Of a stretch of DNA of 64,000 nt, positions 42,790 through 55,769 are shown piece by piece. Numbering within the stretch: the first letter of the stretch is position 1; every line of letters starts with the position of its first letter. Made by a program: the position numbers and the translations under genes. Under the pieces are notes generated by a model that saw only the letters and a list, made by a program, of their open reading frames with translations, was not told the DNA's origin and made no database searches. Source of the DNA: Omphiscola glabra (Eukaryota > Mollusca > Gastropoda > Lymnaeidae). The stretch is from the NCBI GenBank assembly GCA_964017045.1, contig OZ024810.1, forward strand, positions 4,138,504 through 4,202,503, in the 5' to 3' direction.

Positions 42790-43920
42790 GGTGAAATTTG
42801 TGAAAATGCTGAGATATTATAATTAAAAGGTTATCCTCTAAATATACTTATTTTTTATCATGAGATCACAACTTCATTCATTTTTGTATTTAATAAATTT
42901 TTAAAATAAAAATGACTATTAATTGTTTCATTTTTTAAAATTAATATTTTAAATAAAACGACAAATGCTTGTTTTAAAATTAATAATTTCAATTTACAAT
43001 AACTAATGCTTGTTTTATATTTAATATCTTTTGTTCAAAATAACATATACATTTTAAATGGAGTTATGTCCCTTTGGTTAGTCAAGAAGCAGCAGATAAT
43101 TGTGCTACAGGTTTTTTAAAAATATTTAACTGTATAAATGTTCAACATTTACTATTTGTTACACCCGGGTGGCCTAACATATCCCATTTCACACTCATTC
43201 ATTGTAAAAGATCACATACCTTATCTTATCCAATGTTGACATTTAATGAAGTGACTTCTATGAGGTGGAAGATCATTGGAACATGTCCTGTTGAGGTGTG
43301 ATTTCTCTTGACCATTCATCATTTCATTATTTCAAACCTGTTGAAGAATGATTCAAGCTCATGAAGATTGAATGCTTAATTAATTTAGCATTTGTATCAG
43401 TATCATTTCAAACATCTTGAACCCATCATAGGTAACTTCACATATAATCTAAGGTCTTTAAAATGTATCACAAACACATTTCCAAACCCTTAAGACTAAA
43501 TGACAGCAAAGGTTGAATTTTTTCAGAGGGGACTATTATATCAAACAATAAAGAGCCACAGTTATAGTGTCGGACTTTCTGCAGGCCACTTGTTTAAAAG
43601 CTGGCACATATAGAAAATGAGAAGTTAACTCTCTTTTTTTGTAACACTTTGGACCCACTGGGTATTACCCGGTGTAAAAAAACTATCTGGTTAAGCCCTA
43701 GTATGAAATAAAATTGTATTGCTGATTGATGAATCAGTAAATGTACTAACAATCACTGAAATCAGTGAAGTATTCATCATACCAGTTCTCAGTGAGCTTC
43801 ATAGACACAAAGCTGGTCATTTGGAAATAAGCAAAAGTCTCGGATTATTAAAAATACAATTTTTATGGTTAAAGCAGATTTTTTAGTAGGGTTTAATAAG
43901 CAAAATGATTTTAAACCCAA
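42790..43920. other. Intronic or intergenic stretch, no gene seen
   Basis: AT-rich. A possible minus-strand exon about 43,219-43,290 (CACACCTCAACAG acceptor, ATAAG|GTATGT donor) is weak. The plus frame at 43,074-43,301 has no motif. Confidence 0.4.
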
Positions 43921-43923
43921 GTT

Positions 43924-44275
43924 TAAATGTTTGTACCAAAGGTTCTGCCTTCAGTATGACTTTAAATGTTTGTACCAAAGGTTCTGCCTTCAGTATGACT
44001 TTAAATATTTGTACCAAAGGTTCTGCCTTCAGTATGACTTTAAATATTTGTACCAAAGGTTCTGCCTTCAGTATGACTTTAAATGTTTGTACCAAAGGTT
44101 CTGCCTTCAGTATGACTTTAAATGTTTGTACCAAAGGTTCTGCCTTCAGTATGACTTTAAATGTTTGTACCAAAGGTTCTGCCTTCAGTATGACTTTAAA
44201 TATTTGTACCAAAGGTTATGCCTTCAGTATGACTTTAAATGTTTGTACCAAAGGTTCTGCCTTCAGAATGACTTT
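43924..44275. repeat. Minisatellite, 39-bp unit, 9 copies
   Basis: The unit contains AAATGTTTGTACCAAAGGTT and CTGCCTTCAGTATGACTT. Because 39 is divisible by three, long repetitive frames open on both strands (149-154 codons plus, 109 minus). They are not supported as genes. Confidence 0.97.
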
Positions 44276-44279
44276 ATGG

Positions 44280-46380
44280 AAACTCCTTGTTTTATTCTTA
44301 TCATTGTATTTGGTGGAGGATTATTTTAGTGAGATTGACCTACTTTGCATCTAAATCACTTGCTAATTACTTATCTTATTAAGCTACAGCTTGATCAAAT
44401 TATTCAGCTTATTATTGAATTAATAAAATAAAAATAGATTGAATTGTATTTTGAATAATTGTTCAAATATATGTTACGATGTACATGTCATTGTGTAATT
44501 ATTATCCATAGAGGGTCATGAAAAACTTATTGTTAAAAGGCTTAAAATTGGGTTCTCATGTAATCTGAGAACATCATAATGCTATGAAGCTTAGCAGCTG
44601 AATCATGTAATCTGACAACATAGTAATAAGACTTTACTGGGATGAATTTGAAGCACAAATGGACATTAGAATACCTGAACTGATTTTACAGACGTGCTTA
44701 CACTGTATCTCCCCAAACAATATAGTCTCAGAATAGTACTTGATCACCTCAGAATCCTACAATACCATATGGTAATAATAAATCAATAAACATACAGTTT
44801 AATGTACGCAACAACTACTCACAATGCAGGTCTAATAAGGTCACACCTCAAAGTAAATGACTGACTTTTATATATTTGCATATACCTTGAATTGACTTTG
44901 GCATCATTCTAGAGTTCATCGTAATGCTTGAGAAAACTTAGATTTGCCCTTAACTAGCTTTAACATAAAAGATTTTTATTTATTATAGTAGTTATTAAAT
45001 AACAAAATCTTTTTTACATTAATTACTTATTTCAATTCCAATCTATCTTTTTAAACAAGTCTGAATGGAGGCCGGTACACAAAATGGCGAGTACTGTCCA
45101 CAAAAAAATTATGTATATATAGATAAAAATGTGCTTTTATGCCACAAATTAAAATAATCATTATTTGTATGAAGAAATAAGTTGATTTGTGATACATCCG
45201 ACGGGCCAGGCAATATTTAACATGGCAGGCCCAGGGTTGCACACCCCTGCATAAAGCCCAGGAGCCTGATTTTATTTTCTTTTAACATATTGTGGTCTGG
45301 AACAAAACAGGGATATTAAAATTGTACAGCTGCTTAGTGACTTCTAAAAATAGATTTTAATGATACTAGCTCTTATAGAATATGTCAAAATCTAATGCCG
45401 CTGCACAGAGCAGTTGAGAATGCATTTTTTTTAAAATGTGAAATTTTGAAATAGGATCCCCGATTACCAGCTGATGGTAACATTAAAATCATTCATGCAA
45501 TGTGCACATCCCTCTATTTAAATGGGACATCTATATACTGTTATAATGTATGAAAAAAATCTATAATATTTTCATACCCCCTCCCCTATCCTGTCAACAT
45601 AAATCCATATATCTGATGACTTGATGAACTGAGAAAGTAGTTGTGATGGTTGCAATATGACTACAAGTTAGTAAAACATAACACACCATGTCATATTTGT
45701 CCACATCATGATTTAATAAATGGAGCTTAAAACTTTTACCAGATAAAGTTTTTTTTTTTATAAAACATAATTTTCAAAACGTAATGTCAAATTTAATTGT
45801 AATGGGACTTGAAACAGAGGGGTGAAAATTAGCCAACTGTTTAAGAGCTGCAACGAGGGGAAACTATTTAAAACGAAATCTCAAGTTTTAAAAAAAAACT
45901 GGTTTTCCCCTTTGAACAAAACCAAAAAAAAATCTAGTGATTAATAGTTAAAATTTAAGTAATTTGATGCAGTTTTACACCGAACTCCAATGACAAATAA
46001 TGTAAGCAGGGCTGCACCGATTAACAAATAAGCTAATTACCAATTAATCATTATGTATTTAGTTTTGAAATGCCTATTTATAAAGAGGCCTAATTATGGA
46101 AGGGCTAAGTATTACACTATTTTATAATGAATTAATATATTGTAGTTGTAGGCTAACATAATCTATTCTACAACTTCTCTTAGGATTATGGAATTGTTTT
46201 CCAATGTGGGGCGTACACCCCACATGGTGCAATTTGAAGATTATGGGAGACACATTATCTCAGAGATATGCCTGTATTTACAATGGAAAGCACAGAGCCT
46301 TGAAAGGGATCTTTCATTTTTTAACTCCTCCACTAGGCAGGCATCTAACCTTTCTAGATGAATAGGTGGAGTAAGGACTT
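44280..46380. other. Intronic or intergenic stretch, no gene seen
   Basis: AT-rich. GGGTTGCACACCCCTG at 45,233 resembles one end of an hAT MITE, but I could not find the other end. Confidence 0.45.
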
Positions 46381-46384
46381 GTGC

Positions 46385-46565
46385 ATAGTTACTTATCTCT
46401 CATCAAGCCCCTCCTCAGGTGGCGGACAGGGGTAGAACAACCAGATATGACGGGAAATAAAATACCTTGGGTGGACCAAATTTAGAACTTACTGCCATGT
46501 AGGAAGTGGGGGGATTTAAAAGAGATGGTTGGTCACAGGGCTAACAACTCGGCCATGTAAAAAAA
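46385..46565 (+). mobile_element. Orphan LINE 5' region
   Basis: It aligns with 9,320-9,565 (ATCAAGC, CTC..CAGGTGGCGGA.AGGGG, CCAGATATG, GGGTGGACCAAA, AGGGCTAACAACTC). No endonuclease follows; instead comes a 53-bp perfect duplication (46,623-46,731). Confidence 0.75.
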
Positions 46566-46622
46566 GATGTCATGAAATCCAAAGCATGAACAAGAACCAG
46601 GACTGATACTAATGGAAATAGA

Positions 46623-46731
46623 CCTAAGCCTGGATATGGAATGGGCATGATTTTTGGATTGAGACTTTGAAAATGCTAAGCCTGGATATGGAATGGGCAT
46701 GATTTTTGGATTGAGACTTTGAAAATGCTAA
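46623..46731. repeat. 53-bp perfect tandem duplication
   Basis: CTAAGCCTGGATATGGAATG and the following bases occur twice with no difference. Confidence 0.9.
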
Positions 46732-46984
46732 GCCTGTTCAGAGCAGGAGCCTTAGCAAATCTATTACTATTAGAGGAAGTAAAAAAATAATTTAAAATCC
46801 CCATTGCTGCATTATAATAGTAATAATAATAAAGTTCATTTATAAAACATGCTTCTTCCCTAATTAAGGCTGGAAGCGCTATAAAAATACAAAATGCAAC
46901 AATACAAAATCTACATACAAGCCTATAGACAATACAAGCCAATATACACCAAGGAATATGATCAAGCTCCTTAAAATCAAGGAG

Positions 46985-48570
46985 GTAGACTAAATCACCC
47001 CAGCAGGTTGAGTTAAAAAAAGATGTGTTTTCAACTCAGTTTTGAAAAACTGCAGTGTCTGGCTGTTTCTGTGAGCGACAGGAAGGCCGTTCCAGATACT
47101 TGGGCCAGTGAAAGTGCGACTTCCGTAGGTCTCAAGGCGGACCTGTGGTATCCAGAGTTTGCCACTATCGGATGAACTTAGTGATCTAGTGGGTACATAA
47201 GGCGCCATGAGCGCTTTGAGATAGAATGGCACCAGGTCATGCCAGAAGCGGTAGGATGCGAGTGTGGACCGGCAGCCAATGCAGCTCTCTCAGAAGTGTT
47301 TTAGCGTGGTCAAATTTGCGTTTGCACAGAACAATGCAAGCTGCATTATTCTGTGCTTTTTAAATTCTATCCAGCAGCGTAACCGGAAGACCCACCATGA
47401 GAGCATTGCAGTAGTCAATGCGTGATAACACGAATGCAGACATCAGCCTTTTTGATGCATCAATGATCAAACGTTAAAAAAGGTCTGATATGACTTATTC
47501 TGCGCAGCTCTAGAAAAATCGCCTTGCAAAGCATGTTAGTGTGATTTTCCATAGTGTTCTGTCTAAGTAGACACCCAGTTTTTGCACTGTTTGAGCAAAC
47601 TCAATCTGCTCACCTGAGAGAGTAAGGGATGGCGTGTTATTTACAGATTTTAGCTTCTGAGCGATAGCAATGGGGATCAGCTCAGTCTTTTCATCGTTCA
47701 ATTTGAGCTTGTTTATGGTCATCCAGTGATTAACTGACTCCACTGTCTTCTGTGTCATACTAAGAAGCTGAGGGAACTGAGAGGGGATCACGGACTGCTG
47801 AAGTTGGGTATCATCCGCGAACATGTGATATAGCATGTCAAACTGCTTGATCACTGCACCCAGGTGCTGAACGTTCATAGTAAAAAGTACCGGGCCTAGG
47901 GCCGAGCCTTGGGGTACTCCAAATTCAATAAGGGATTGCTTCGAGGTCAAGCCATTTGCAATAACCGATTGGACCTGATTTATCAGATACAAGCGGAACC
48001 ATCTCAGGACGGTATCGGTGAAACCGAAGTTTTTTGCAGATGTTGGAGTCTGTCGCAGGGTCTTCACTGCACCCGAGGGCGGTGACATCACACCTGAAGG
48101 CCTCTAGATCTATCTTTCAGAGGTCACTGGATGTGACTGTGCGCAGAAGGTGTCCTGGCTTCCTCAAGTCAAAGATCGGTTTGTCCTCAATAATGAGGTT
48201 GTGCATCATAGCTGCATGGTCCTCTCTGACAACTAGCCAATCTAGGATGTGACCACACTTTTGTGTCAGGACACTGACAAGCTAAGTAATACCATGTGTC
48301 AAGAGATGATTTTAGAATTTTCACATAGCTGTCGGTAGTGGAATCAAAATGGCAGTTTGTTATGATGACGTTGTTGGTGGAGGCATACGTTTACAGGAGC
48401 TCAGCAGTAAACTGACAGATCTTCAACTTATTTCGCTTATTAGGAGGTGGTCTGTATATGCACAGAAACGTCATCATTTGGTCACCATAATTAAGTTGCA
48501 TCTTGCACATCTCAAATGAAACAAACTCGTCCGATTTTGAGAACGCCACACTATTCTAGAGAGAGCTCCT
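46985..48570 (-). mobile_element. CR1/L2-like LINE, decayed, minus strand
   Basis: Read on the minus strand from 48,570 downward: endonuclease text (KMQLNYG, MMTFLCIYRPPPNKRN), RT palm FGVPQGSALGPVLF and HMFADDTQL, thumb (VNHWMTINKLKLNDEKTELI, YCNALMVGLPVTLL, LLRELHWLPV), and the C-terminus RLETYGSRTFTGPSIWNGLP followed by FFKTELKTHLF. The longest open pieces are 47,510-48,091 and 46,990-47,232. Stops and shifts separate them. The C-terminal block is characteristic of the CR1/L2 group. Confidence 0.85.
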
Positions 48571-48579
48571 GTAAAGGAG

Positions 48580-49195
48580 AGCAATACCAAAAATGGAGAA
48601 GCAAAAAAGTCTTGGAAAATAAACAAAAATATTGTCAACTTTGTTAAAAAGCTGGCAAAAACACCTGCCCGGGTACTCCTGAACCCATTGAGACTATACC
48701 CAGGGATTAGGCAAGTTTTTTTTGTAAATATATGTGAGTATTGTCAAAAGTTGTACAAGAAATTGTAACTATACCTTTTTGTAAGTTACAACCTGAAAGT
48801 TGTAGGCTAATGTACACCCACGATGATGACCAGCCCGAACAGTTCACAACTACAAATCACTAAAGTTTTTTGTGTTTTTCTTTTGAAATTAAGAGCCAAA
48901 ATAGTTGTTTTTTTAAACAAAATTAATTAACTTATATTGATGGGTACAGCACAAGTGACTGCATGTTTTATTAGGAAACCCATCAGTATTATAATAATAA
49001 GGAATTCATTTTAAAGTAATAAGAATCAATATACATTCTGCCTATTTCCTGTTAACATATTTCAGTCTGATAACTACAAGCTTTAAATGGGTTTAAGGAA
49101 GAGGGGGTATTAAAAATCATACAGCTGTTTGGGTCGAAAGTCATTTTTAAATTTCGGCATGGTTTCGGTTTTGGCCAAAATCAGAAAATCACTTT
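48580..49195. other. Intergenic stretch, no gene seen
   Basis: AT-rich; nothing supported. Confidence 0.5.
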
Positions 49196-49199
49196 TGTT

Positions 49200-49285
49200 C
49201 TGTCTAGTCTGAATGGAAGGATGTGGGGAATCGGGCCAGGGCCCTAGGATGGGCTGTAGCGACACTACTGATGATGATCAGCATT
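49200..49285 (+). mobile_element. LINE 3' tail fragment
   Basis: GATGGGCTGTAGCGACACTA followed by CTGATGATGAT shares its GGGCTGTAGCG block with the 41.98 kb LINE end and has a short GAT-repeat tail. Confidence 0.5.
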
Positions 49286-49904
49286 AACAATTTATAGGTT
49301 TTATAGAGAATGATCAACACATAATTAAATCTGGACATGGCTAGAGAATGATCAACATATAATTAAGTCTAGACATGATCAACACATAAGTCTAGACATA
49401 TCAACACATAAGTCTAGACATGGCTAAAAATCAAATTTCAGCATTTACTGTAGATACTCATTCATGAGCCTACTTTAACAAAAATATATTTCAAAGGAAT
49501 AAGTGGGAAGCTCTGCTTATGAGTGGATCATAGGAGGTTTTCTTCAGGAACATTGATTCTATTATAGAAAACAATGAAGATTGGTCTGTGGGTGCGCTTA
49601 TGACCGATTAGACTACCCGGTATTTCTGGCACTAAATGTTCTTGTGCATTAAGTGCAAGGGATTGATGGCACATCTCCAGTTCAGTTAAGTCCTGTGCAA
49701 AAATGGGGTTACATGTTTGTCCTTATTTTGCAACTCATGTGGTTGGCTGTGCATAGAATCAAAGCACTGGTACTTACATTGAATAATGAAATTGTTATTA
49801 TAGATCTCCAAGGTTCTTTTTCTATATAGTTACCATAAACCCATAGATTAATGAAGAGAGTATCTGTGTTATACAAAATACTGTATGTTTAATAGTTTTA
49901 TGGT

Positions 49905-50070
49905 TGAAAATTTGAAAGAATGTGTTGTCATCAGCAATGAGTCTATGTGCCAAGTTTCAGCTCGATAGCTAGATGGAAAGAGGGCCAATTAGCCGTCTGA
50001 AGATTTTGTCACCTACCCAGCCAGTCAGTCAGCCAGCCAGCCACCCCTAAACAAAAACTAAGCTAATATA
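49905..50070 (+). repeat. Dispersed repeat family E, copy 1
   Basis: GTGTTGTCATC.GCAATGAGTC, AAGTTTCAGCTCGATAG and CTAATATAAAGGATTTAAA occur in the same order at 58,615-58,775. A CAGCCAGTCAGTCAGCCAGC run lies inside this copy. Confidence 0.75.
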
Positions 50071-50330
50071 AAGGATTTAAAAGGTAATTTTTCCCTATTG
50101 CTTCTACTGGCAAATTATTTATGGAGTTGGCTCATGAGTGGGTTACAAACTTTTCATGGGTTTTCCCGGCCAAAATTAAGAGGTTGGCTTATGGTCAACC
50201 AATAAAGGTTAGTTACCACCAGACTAATCCCCAGTGTAATAAATCAGGCATTAAATTAAAATGTTACAAAAAAAAACAAACAGTCGCACGGTTAATGAAA
50301 AGTAAATGGGATAAAAAGGTATTTATTTAC

Positions 50331-50450
50331 CTGAAGTAAAATGTTGACCGGTCACTGTCCTGACATGTCATGATTCATCATAAAAGGAGCTGTGAAGTAT
50401 GGCAGTGATGGGAGCCTTCAAGTGATCACCACTGTGAAAACAAGGTCAAC
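50331..50450 (-). other. Candidate non-coding exon, minus strand
   Basis: On the minus strand TTGTTATTTTACTTCCAG is followed by a 120-base segment and then TTACTTCAG|GTAAATAAAT. Both borders are strong. All three frames contain stops, so it would be a UTR or lncRNA exon. Confidence 0.4.
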
Positions 50451-50589
50451 CTGGAAGTAAAATAACAACATGAATTAATAGAGATAAAAAAAACTTTACT
50501 CTATTTGGGTACAAACTGCATATATTTGTATATCCTATGAAGAATTTTACCCTATAAGTTTTTAAAATTTAATCATGTATGTGGTCTTA

Positions 50590-51740
50590 TCATTCTCGTG
50601 TGGAGATACTGATCTTCCATCGAGCACCTCCCCAGGTGGCGGATAGGGGAAAGCCCACCAGATATGGAGGGCACCGGGGAAAAATAATACCCGGGAGGGG
50701 CAAAATCAGAACCTGCTACCTTGTAGGAAGTGGAGGGATCCACAAAGGCTAAGGAACCTTACCCAAAAATTAAGGCAGCTAGCCTACCGCAGACGGTTAC
50801 GAGCAGGGTTAACAACCCAGCAATGTAATCTAATTGATCGGAGGCATGGATCAGATATGCTAGATGTAAGAAGGTATCGAGGAGCAGATGCAGACTCTGG
50901 CCCTCTACTTGCAAGGGTTAAATATAAGCAAAGAATGAGCACAATTCATAATGGCGGAAATCAATGAGAAAAACGATATGATTACCAAAAACTTATCAAA
51001 GACCCACTAACTGTAAAGGCTTACCAGAATGAAGTAGAAGCACAGCTAGAATCATCAAAGGAGGATGTAAACAGGGAAAACAACATAAATGAAAACTGGG
51101 ATAGGATAAAAATGCTATGAAAAGATCAGCAAAACAAGTAGTAGGATTCCAGTTACTAACAGCAAAGTAGGCTGGTTTGATAATGAATGCAGAGAGACTG
51201 TCGAATAAAGGAACAAGGCACATATTACCAAAATATAAAGGGAAACAAGAAAGACAAAACAAACATGTAGGAAGAAAGAGAGGGAAACATCAGAGAAATG
51301 TACATGAAGATAAAATATCAAATGAATGGATACCAAGACAGACATCAAATGTTTGAAAGCCAGGATGGAGATTAAATTACAGAAAATGGTTAAAGGACTG
51401 GAGATGTCATCTGAATATTTTGAGGACATACTAAATGTAGACAATAGACAGGATGAAGATTATCAACCACCAAATGGAGGACCAGACCCTTTAATAAGCT
51501 CGCCAATCTTAGAAGAAACTACAGAAGTAATCAATTATATGAAAAAACCACAAAGCCCCTGGAGAAGAAATCATCACAGCAGAACTTATTAAATATGGAG
51601 GAAGAGAACTACACACTAAGAAACATAATCTTATAGCTAAAATTTAGCAATGAGAGATAACTCCAACAGAATGGGAAACAGCATTAATAACCCCAATGCA
51701 CTAGAAAGGCTCCAAACTTCAGTGCACCCCATAAAACAGT
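50590..51740 (+). mobile_element. Decayed LINE with the same 5' region as the 9.3 kb element
   Basis: 50,595-50,825 aligns with the 9.3 kb 5' region (TCGTGTGGAG, CCCCAGGTGGCGGATAGGGG). The body is a different LINE, AT-rich and full of stops: endonuclease end (SDMLDVRRYRGAD, KYKQRM), then an RT start (INYMKKPQSPW, ITAELIKYGGRELHTKK, EWETALITP). It stops before the palm motifs. Confidence 0.7.
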
Positions 51741-51849
51741 TTGTTACGGCAACTTATCCTTGTAATTGACTTGGAGGTTCCTCACAGGCTAACAACGAAG
51801 TGTTAAAATAAATCATAATGCGTAATGATACAGCATTAGCTGACTTAGT

Positions 51850-52765
51850 GCAAACCAGGACACCACCGGCAGTTAGTTATTTATAGTAAAATCATTACCA
51901 ACATTTTTCTTTAATTCCTAAATAAAAAGTCAAGAGTTGAATGAACATTCCTTCCCTTAGTACCAGTGACAGTAAATGTCTAACCCTATAACTGAGACGT
52001 TCATTTGCTCTGCGGCAGCAATCATTTTTTCAGCCTTTCAACATGCTGCCTAAAATAACAAAATCCCATACAAAATGAATTCAGAGACCCTTACATTTAC
52101 ACATTTTCTGAGAGTACATTGGATAAGGAATCAAATGGTATGGAAAAGAATTAGTTTTTATATTTTTGTATGCTGATAATGACCATGACCTTTATACTGA
52201 GAGTAAATATGTACTACTCAACTTCTGCATTCAACCCACCCCATCCTCACTATTTTGTTCTATATACACCCCATCCTCACTATTTTGTTCTATCTAATAA
52301 TACATCATGTTATTTTAGATACAGGTACTTAGAGGAATTTCAGTGTCAAGTTTATAAGTGCTTCTTTTAAAAAATTTAATTTTTGTGTATTGTTTTTTTT
52401 TGACATTCACTACCTTCAAATTTCTGTCATACAAAAAAAAAAACAGGAAAAAAAAAACAATAGATGTAAATAAATAAATAAAAAAACAAACTTTTCATTG
52501 AAGTTATGTAATCTATTTTTAAAAATTCATTCATTCACATACATAAATGAATAGGTCTTTTCTTTTAATTCCCACCTTTTCCGGAACCCTAATACTAAGC
52601 TAGGGCTAAAATTGTCAATATCTGACTCAACTGAATATCTCTGAAATCATTTTTAAAATATAAATCATTGGAAATAATTGCAATAAAGAAAATCTGTTAT
52701 TTTGGTTTTTCAATCCGGAGTCTAGAAAAAATTAAAGTTGATTCTATGCGCAGACAAAAAGTTTG
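51850..52765. other. Intronic or intergenic stretch, no gene seen
   Basis: AT-rich. A short CACCCCATCCTCACTATTTT duplication lies at about 52,228-52,290. Confidence 0.5.
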
Positions 52766-52771
52766 TCATGT

Positions 52772-52914
52772 TGTGGCGACCCCCAACCACAAAACTATTT
52801 TCACTGCTACTTAAAAACTGTTGAGAATATGTGTTTTCCGATGGTCCTAGGCGACCCCCGTGAAGGGTCATTCGACCCACAAAGGGGTCGCGACCCACAG
52901 GTTGAGAACCGCTG
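52772..52914. mobile_element. Truncated hAT MITE related to 25,788-25,983
   Basis: It shares TTTTCCGATGGTC.TAGGCGA, GGGGTCGCGACCCACAGG and TTGAGAACCGCTG with the 25.8 kb MITE. The left terminus is missing. Confidence 0.85.
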
Positions 52915-53194
52915 GACCCTCACTAGCATCAGACATAATGGGAGTCACAAAAAATTGAGCAATTTTCAATCCAGATATCAAATCACATCAAATCATTTGA
53001 TCATCACATGAATCTCATAAATAATCCCCAGGACTCTGTACATAATCATTAACAAATAACAATAAGACAAACTCAGCATATTCTCCTCTTAGCAGTGCAC
53101 ACCTTCTAACAGTGTACATGTTTCTTTAATGGATGAACAATAGCTTATAAATGAAATTAGTTTGTTTTGTTTGAGTCTTATTTTTGTCAGACCA

Positions 53195-53345
53195 TGAGTT
53201 TTTAAAGCTGATCAATCAATAGCAATTTTGTCCTAAATGGTTAGATTCATTTAATAGCAATTTTAATGTTTTTGGAGATAATTCCTTGGTTAATTATGCC
53301 ATTAGTAGTAATACAGCTTCTTGTATTTAATTTAATGAAGTGAAT
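53195..53345 (+). repeat. Dispersed repeat family C, copy 2
   Basis: Counterpart of 17,342-17,505, diverged. Confidence 0.45.
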
Positions 53346-53349
53346 TAAG

Positions 53350-54195
53350 TACCATTCATCTTGACAAAGTTAATGAGTTTACCATCTTATAACCATATGT
53401 TTCACTATTCTGGCGGAAAATGTTGTGGATAGAAATTTTGTTTAACTCTATGCCCTATATGGATATAAAATGTTAATGTCCTATGGCAAATTGTTAATGT
53501 ATAGAAAGTAGAAAAGTAATCGATTTAACAGTAGCTACACAATCTTGTGATGGCGCCATTCAGTATGTAAATCTTTTAATCCACCTTGAAACAATGTCCT
53601 TGTTTAAGTGGGTCAGGCAGGAGTGGGTTAAATTCATTTCTAGACCCAACTATCAGTACCCAGCTGAGATTCTAATGGCTAAATTTTCTAAACTGCAGGA
53701 GTTTGAATGGTTAAACTCAAAACTGGATGCACTCTCTTTGTAGAAACTTGAAATTTAATGTAACGTTTGTACTGTCATTTATAAATACATGTGCAGTGTA
53801 ATAAAATAAATTTTAAATTACTGATGCCTTGTGTTATTGAATCATGAAATGTGAACTCATGTCCTGGTTAAATCAGAATAAACAATCGGCAGTATTGTCA
53901 GAGAGATTCCCATGTTTGTAAACATTACATTTTTAACCAAGACATGTCAATTTAATAAGCTGAATTAGAAAAATCATACACACCTAAACAGTTTCCAATA
54001 CATATACCAGTGTGTGACTATTACTATTAGATGTAAAGACCCTTAATGTATTTCATGCTGAAATCTTTGAAATATTATAATAAGATACCAACTCAAGTCT
54101 GTGTAACAACTAACTCTTTAATCACCATTATACATTCTTTTTTTTTAAATCTCACATCACATGATCACTCACTCCAGTTTTCCATTCACACATTT
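53350..54195. other. Intronic or intergenic stretch, no gene seen
   Basis: AT-rich; nothing supported. Confidence 0.5.
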
Positions 54196-54205
54196 AAGTT
54201 TATAC

Positions 54206-54674
54206 TAGTGATGGGACGATACCAAAATTTTTAACGATTCCGATACGATTCCGATTCTACCCAATTATCCCGATTCCCGATACGATTCCGATTCCTGGCC
54301 ATTATATACATATATGTATTACTGTGCCCAGATATTAACATATTTAATTAATATAAAAGTTGAGAATTGATTAGAAGAGTTTATTAACTTGCTATTGAAG
54401 CTTTACAATATGCTAGATAACAATGTATTGGAAAGGTTTTATATAAATACATCTATCAATAATTCCATTTTAATAATACAAAGATGTAGTATTGAGCTCA
54501 AAATAAAATATAAATAATTCCATTTTAATGAGAAAAACTTCATTCAGTTAAGAATCGTTTTGGTATCGGAATCGGGTCTGAATTATTCAGCTCCGATACC
54601 GATTCCCGATGCTTTGGAAAAATCCCGATATTCCGATTATTCCGATACGATTCCGATTAATCGTCCCATCACTA
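54206..54674. mobile_element. hAT-type non-autonomous element with perfect 8-bp target duplication
   Basis: The termini TAGTGATGGGACGAT and ATCGTCCCATCACTA are perfect inverted repeats. GTTTATAC flanks both ends (54,198-54,205 and 54,675-54,682). Subterminal CGATTCCGATACGATTCCG repeats on both sides may be transposase-binding sites. No transposase frame. Confidence 0.93.
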
Positions 54675-54689
54675 GTTTATACAACTCAC

Positions 54690-55550
54690 AACATGACAAC
54701 AACATAGGACAATCTGGTCACATAGATCAATCAATACAAACAACAAAAATATCAGTCATACATACTGTCACAATCATCTTCAATAACTGTTTACACTGAT
54801 TAATGCATACATCAAATGCATTTTAAACGTAAGATTTCAGGCGGGGGGGCATTTGCTGTCACTCACACAAATTCAGCATTTGCATTCATCATTAACTTCA
54901 TAAATAAGTAAATGGAGAAAAATTTGAATTGCTTTGAATTAAATACCGGTACATAACACACTTCAAGACTGAGCGGGCAATATTCCTATAAATGTTAAAC
55001 TAAATGGAGCATGAAAGGGGACCTCAAAGTATGACACACATATACCCCCCACCACCACGCCAGAACCTGCTCACAAGGGTCGATAATTGGCCCTTCTGGT
55101 CAACCAACAGCTGTGTACGGTTAGTCATGAAAAGGAACTAACAGGACAGGATATCTATGAAAATTTTGACCAAACGTAACTGCTAAAAAAAGATGAAATA
55201 ATGCATACCCCAACTGAGATTTTTAACTTTCACAAGACTAATGCCACATCAGAGGAAGAGAAAATTTGTCATATTATGATTATAAGATATTGGACATCAT
55301 CATTTATGGCTCAGCATAATTTTACAAAAAGCACACTAAATAAAAAAACCAAGGCTATCTAATTTTGCTTAGGATTAGTTGTGTTAAAATTTCCATAAGT
55401 GTGGAAGTGAATTTCTGACTTAAACATAAGGGAAATAAAGTAACCAAACATTTAAAATCGGCCATACAATACACACATTAAAACAAATCCTAATACCATA
55501 AAAGTGACAACATAAAACTTCATAAAAATAGAAATAAAATTGTCAAGGCT
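54690..55550. other. Intronic or intergenic stretch, no gene seen
   Basis: AT-rich; one poly-G run at 54,843. Confidence 0.5.
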
Positions 55551-55557
55551 AATTTAC

Positions 55558-55759
55558 CTAGACTGCAGCTGCGAGCTTTAAAAGTATGAAGTGGAGACAT
55601 CTCAGTCATCTATTAGTCCCTTGTTTTAAAGCTGCAAAAACAGGTTGTGATGTAGTAACCCTTGAGTTTTCTCAGATATTCTCAAATCATAGACCAGTCG
55701 TAAGTTTGTCATCAGAAGATCAGTAATAAGTTTGCTATCTGATGAATTTTTTATCATCG
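55558..55759 (-). other. Candidate exon, minus strand
   Basis: On the minus strand CCTGCTCTTTTCAG is followed by 202 bases and CAGTCTAG|GTAAAT. A 44-codon ATG frame starts two bases in (MIKNSSDSKLITDLLMTNLR) and ends in TAA inside the segment. Later stops argue for a UTR or lncRNA exon. Confidence 0.35.
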
Positions 55760-55769
55760 CTGAAAAGAG

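Noticed and set aside
43865..44354. Repetitive frames of 149-154 codons with a 13-residue period
   Set aside because: The unit is 39 bp (three times 13), open on both strands at once. No signal peptide or conserved flank supports a repeat protein.
45180..45255. One hAT-like terminus GGGTTGCACACCCCTG
   Set aside because: No matching opposite end or target duplication could be found.
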